Source: Pseudopedobacter sp044361595
GTDB lineage: Bacteria > Bacteroidota > Bacteroidia > Sphingobacteriales > Sphingobacteriaceae
DNA: 64,000 bases
Assembly: GCA_044361595.1 (NCBI GenBank)
Contig: JBIKIN010000005.1
Location: 98,938-162,937 of the forward strand
Direction: 5' to 3'
The notes under the pieces are model-generated. The model saw only the letters and a list, made by a program, of their open reading frames with translations. It was not told where the DNA came from and did not search any database. Position 1 is the first letter of the stretch. Each line of letters starts with the position of its first letter. The position numbers and the translations under genes are program-made. This document shows, piece by piece, positions 60,996-64,000 of the stretch.

Positions 60996-61574
60996 TTAAA
61001 ACTCAATTTTTGGAGCTTTATTAGAACCAGCTTCTGCTGTAAAAGTGCCTTTGGTAGCAAAACCAAACATTCCAGAGAACATGTTATTTGGGAAAGTTCT
61101 AATGTTGGTGTTGTATGCTTGTACAGCCAAATTAAAATCTCTTCTTGCAACTGCAACTCTATTTTCTGTTCCAGCAATCTCTGCTTGTAAATCTAAAAAG
61201 TTTTGGTTGGCTTTTAATTCAGGGTATTTTTCAGAAACTACCATTAATCGGCCTAAAGCTTGGCTTAGCTCTCCTTGTGATGATTGAAACTTTTGTAAGG
61301 TTTCTGGAGTTAATTTGTTTGGGTCAACCTGTATGGAAGAAGCTTTTGCTCTTGCCTCAATCACTTGTGTTAAAGTTTCCTTTTCAAAATTAGCTGCACC
61401 TTTAACAGTCGCTACCAAGTTCCCAATCAAGTCTGATCTTCTTTGATATTGATTTTCTACTTCACCCCATTGGGCCTTAACTTGTTCATCTAATTTAACC
61501 GAGCTGTTGTAACCACAAGAACTCATACTAACTAATGCAAATATGCCTATTAGGCCAAATAATAATTTTTTCAT
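60996..61574 (-). CDS. lemA: LemA family lipoprotein
   Basis: The 192-residue protein has a lipoprotein signal (FALVSMSSC, Cys20) and the LemA coiled-coil/helical body: VKAQWGEVENQYQRRSDLIGNLVATVKG, the ALGRLMVVSEKYPELKANQNFLDLQAEI block and ENRVAVARRDFNLAVQAYNTNIRTFPNNM. LemA proteins are envelope-associated and often encoded with TPM proteins, as here, but their molecular role is unsettled. It is the first gene of the three-gene set. The divergent flavoprotein gene starts 92 bp away. Confidence 0.92.
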   Translation of the reverse strand: MKKLLFGLIGIFALVSMSSCGYNSSVKLDEQVKAQWGEVENQYQRRSDLIGNLVATVKGAANFEKETLTQVIEARAKASSIQVDPNKLTPETLQKFQSSQGELSQALGRLMVVSEKYPELKANQNFLDLQAEIAGTENRVAVARRDFNLAVQAYNTNIRTFPNNMFSGMFGFATKGTFTAEAGSNKAPKIEF

Positions 61575-61666
61575 TTTCTTATTTTTTTCGATTTGTTGAA
61601 TTTAATACTTTGAGCTCAATTTTCATACCTTTGTTACAATTTGGGATAAAAACCCGACAAATTATC

Positions 61667-63238
61667 ATGCAAAAAGAAATAGAGTTAGTCTGCCAGCCAG
61701 ATTATATTTTCAATTTAGATTATATTGAATCTTTAATCTTAACTAAAGAGAAGCTAAAACAATCAGATTTAACTTCGTTTAAAATACGCAAACGCTCAAT
61801 CGATGCCCGAAGTAAAAACCCTGTTTATCGCCTAAAAGTCATTCTATATATAAAGGAGTCACCCAGCCCCGATTTTTTTTCAATTAATTATCCTAACGTA
61901 AAAGAATCTCAACCTGTAACTATTATTGGTGCTGGTCCAGCTGGACTTTTCGCCGCATTGCGATTAATTGAACTAGGGTTAAAACCAGTAATAATTGAAC
62001 GCGGTAAAAGTGTAAAAGAGCGAAGAAGAGATTTAGCCGCAATAAATAAAGAAGGTAAAATAAATTCAGAATCTAATTATTGTTTTGGCGAAGGTGGCGC
62101 CGGAACCTATTCTGATGGAAAATTATATACAAGATCTAATAAAAGAGGAGATGTTAATAAAATGCTTCAAATACTAGTCGCTCATGGTGCAACTGAAGAC
62201 ATATTAATAGATGCTCGCCCACATATTGGAACTAATAAACTACCTCAAGTTATTAGTTCTATTAGAGAAACTATATTAAACGTAGGTGGCGAAATTCATT
62301 TCAACACCAAACTGCTAGACATCATTGTAGAAAATAATCAGGTTCAATCAATTCTAACCAGCGCTGGTAAAATCTCAACCCAACATGTCATTTTAGCAAC
62401 TGGTCATTCTGCAAAAGACATATATTATTTATTACGTAATAGAAACATTGCTCTAGAAGCAAAACCTTTCGCATTAGGTGTAAGAATAGAGCATCCGCAA
62501 GATATTATAGATCAAGCTCAATATCATTGCCCAACAAGACATCCAAATTTACCTCCATCTTATTACAGCTTAGTAACACAAGTGCAAAATCGTGGTGTTT
62601 TTTCATTTTGTATGTGCCCAGGGGGTATCATTGCACCTTGCGCAACTGAAGTGAATGAAATTGTAGTAAACGGCTGGAGCCCTTCTAAAAGAAATAATCC
62701 ATTTGCAAATTCGGGGACCGTTGTTCAAGTTAATTTGTCAGATATTCCAAACTCAAATAGCAAAACCCCATTTGCATTATTAGAATTTCAATCTCATATA
62801 GAAAACCAGGCATATTTAGCCGGTGGAGGTAATTTAAAAGCACCAGCTCAACGTATGGTAGATTTTGTAAATAATAAAACATCTCAAAATTTACCTAAGA
62901 ATTCTTATTTACCAGGTTTAACACCATCAAACTTAACCGATATATTACCTCCATTTATAGCCCAAAGTCTAAAATTAGCTTTACCACAATTCGGAAAAAA
63001 AATGCCATCCATATTTGGTAATAGCGGTTATTACACCAATGAGGCCGTTTTGGTTGGAGTAGAGTCTAGAACTTCTTCCCCAATCAGAATACCTCGTAAC
63101 CCAGAAACGCTTCAACACCCTCAAGTTAAAGGCTTGTTTCCATGTGCAGAGGGCGCAGGTTATGCGGGCGGCATTATTTCAGCAGCTATAGATGGTCAAG
63201 CCTCAGCAAATGCAGTTTCAATACAAATTTCTAAATAA
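61667..63238 (+). CDS. FAD-dependent dehydrogenase, COG2509 type
   Basis: The start at 61667 (MQKEIELVCQPDYIFN) is preferred, since the longer frame would overlap the lemA start. The 523-residue protein has an N-terminal domain of about 80 residues (KIRKRSIDARSKNPVYRLKV), the FAD motif IIGAGPAGLFAALRL (86-100), CFGEGGAGTYSDGKLYTR, a VILATGHSAKD segment, and Cys residues in FCMCPGG. This group is described only as uncharacterised FAD-dependent dehydrogenases. TACCTTTG at 61626-61633 is a likely -7 box. The next gene overlaps it by one base (TAATG). Confidence 0.88.
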   Translation: MQKEIELVCQPDYIFNLDYIESLILTKEKLKQSDLTSFKIRKRSIDARSKNPVYRLKVILYIKESPSPDFFSINYPNVKESQPVTIIGAGPAGLFAALRLIELGLKPVIIERGKSVKERRRDLAAINKEGKINSESNYCFGEGGAGTYSDGKLYTRSNKRGDVNKMLQILVAHGATEDILIDARPHIGTNKLPQVISSIRETILNVGGEIHFNTKLLDIIVENNQVQSILTSAGKISTQHVILATGHSAKDIYYLLRNRNIALEAKPFALGVRIEHPQDIIDQAQYHCPTRHPNLPPSYYSLVTQVQNRGVFSFCMCPGGIIAPCATEVNEIVVNGWSPSKRNNPFANSGTVVQVNLSDIPNSNSKTPFALLEFQSHIENQAYLAGGGNLKAPAQRMVDFVNNKTSQNLPKNSYLPGLTPSNLTDILPPFIAQSLKLALPQFGKKMPSIFGNSGYYTNEAVLVGVESRTSSPIRIPRNPETLQHPQVKGLFPCAEGAGYAGGIISAAIDGQASANAVSIQISK

Positions 63239-63597
63239 TGAAAAAGACACTAATTCTAGGAGCATCTACCAATCCATCACGTTATGCCTATTTAGCAGCC
63301 AACAGATTAGTAACTTTTGGTCACCCAATTATTAACATAGGACAAAAAGTTGGTTTAGTTGCAAACCAACCAATAGAAAAAGCCAATATTATCCATACAG
63401 ACATTCATACCATAACGATGTATATAGGTGCGTCTGGTCAGAAAGATTTATATAATTATATATTATATACTAATCCCAAAAGAATAATATTTAATCCAGG
63501 TTCAGAAAATCCAGAGTTGGCTTTGCTCGCTAATAAAAAAGGAATTGAAACCATAGAAGCATGTACTTTAGTCATGTTATCAACTAATCAGTATTAA
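63238..63597 (+). CDS. CoA-binding-domain protein
   Basis: The 119-residue protein is a single CoA-binding Rossmann domain (KKTLILGASTNPSRYAYLAANRLVTFGHPIINIG; later RIIFNPGSENPELALLANKKGIETIEACTLVML). Members of this short group are cytoplasmic and of unknown function; some relatives bind CoA or nucleotides. It is translationally coupled to the flavoprotein gene by a TAATG overlap, so the two probably act in the same process. Confidence 0.88.
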   Translation: MKKTLILGASTNPSRYAYLAANRLVTFGHPIINIGQKVGLVANQPIEKANIIHTDIHTITMYIGASGQKDLYNYILYTNPKRIIFNPGSENPELALLANKKGIETIEACTLVMLSTNQY

Positions 63598-64000
63598 GAT
63601 AACTTAATTTTGTTATTTACATAAGCTTTCCGCTCATACGTCACAAGGCTTTAATCTCATGGACGTGTGTCTGTTTCAATCGTTAACGCAGATTTTTCGT
63701 ACAATGATTCTTTTAGCCTTTCATTAATGAGTTTTTTCCGCCAACTCTTTACCTTATTAATTGCTTTAAAAATATTTATTATAGTCTATCTTGTAGGACA
63801 GGATGAAGTTTGTTATGTTACATTAAATATGATTTTGGTTGATTAATAAGGCAATGCTAATCCATACGCCGTATTTATGCAAAGTCAGACAGCAAACATG
63901 CCCGCCAAACCACGTTCATTTAATCCCTAATACACCCCTGAAAAAAATATTGACCTATTTACCAGGCAGTTGCGATAAAAATCCAAATAAAACCAGAAAT
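63598..64000. other. Gene-free end of the window
   Basis: About 400 AT-rich bases without a convincing gene on either strand. They contain a degenerate copy of the dispersed repeat (63624-63691). No tRNA, terminator or promoter stands out; the next gene presumably starts beyond the window. Confidence 0.55.
63624..63691 (+). repeat. Dispersed palindromic repeat, copy E (partial)
   Basis: It starts within AGCTTTCCGCTC, has a CATACGTC/GACGTGTG stem (one G-U pair) and ends GTTTCAATCGTTAACGCAGA, close to the ends of copies C and D. The GGGCGTT start is missing, so it is a truncated or diverged copy. Confidence 0.55.

Noticed and set aside
2674..63691. CRISPR array from the repeated GGGCGT...AACGC sequences
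   Set aside because: Copies are more than 7 kb apart, in both orientations, and differ internally; there are no regular spacers or cas genes.

Overview
The window looks like chromosomal DNA of a low-GC member of the Bacteroidota, most likely Sphingobacteriaceae (Pedobacter-like). The supporting markers are a complete SprA (type IX secretion translocon), a SusC/SusD pair, several CarboxypepD_reg-type TonB receptors, NagB fused to a LmbE-like domain, 2-phosphosulfolactate phosphatase, and promoters that fit the Bacteroidota TTTG-N19-21-TAnnTTTG form. The genus is an inference. No rRNA, tRNA, CRISPR array or complete insertion sequence was seen.

Layout. 1-2.4 kb: a phosphate-scavenging pair, a purple-acid-phosphatase-like enzyme cut by the window edge and a beta-propeller phytase. 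2.4-3.6 kb: a degraded stretch with a palindromic repeat, a frameshifted coding remnant and the first 61 codons of a Dam-type methylase behind an intact-looking double operator. 3.6-15.7 kb: radA, a small lipoprotein, and an apparent maeB-ruvA-sprA operon. 15.8-25.6 kb: an amino-sugar locus (nagB-LmbE fusion, anmK, a DeoR-type regulator, susC, susD, a DUF4397 lipoprotein) tied together by three copies of a candidate 16-bp operator. 25.7-29.9 kb: a TonB receptor and small secreted or envelope proteins. 29.9-38.9 kb: LPS/exopolysaccharide precursor genes (waaA/kdtA, ugd, UDP-glucuronate decarboxylase, galE, rfbB) with two unrelated protein-tyrosine phosphatases. 38.9-44.2 kb: hisS and a probable metal-uptake operon (His-rich protein, TonB receptor, lipoprotein). 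44.4-48.6 kb: a four-gene glycan operon (FkbM methyltransferase, two glycosyltransferases, flippase). 48.8-54.2 kb: aspS, gcvT, comB, an M28 peptidase. 54.3-59.6 kb: thrA, thrB, thrC behind a threonine-rich leader peptide and attenuator. 59.7-63.6 kb: TPM-TPM-LemA, then a COG2509-type flavoprotein and a CoA-binding protein.

The best candidates for something little described are: (1) a classical-looking ribosome-mediated attenuator upstream of thrA, with a 19-residue leader holding nine threonines; (2) a dispersed palindromic repeat family with shared ends (GGGCGTTA ... ATCCCTAACGCAAAAC) present in five copies, whose internal hairpins differ in sequence but keep pairing; (3) the shared operator linking nagB/anmK, the DeoR regulator and susCD; (4) a perfect inverted repeat ending one base before the start codon of a TonB receptor. 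No clear new defence or biosynthetic system was seen.
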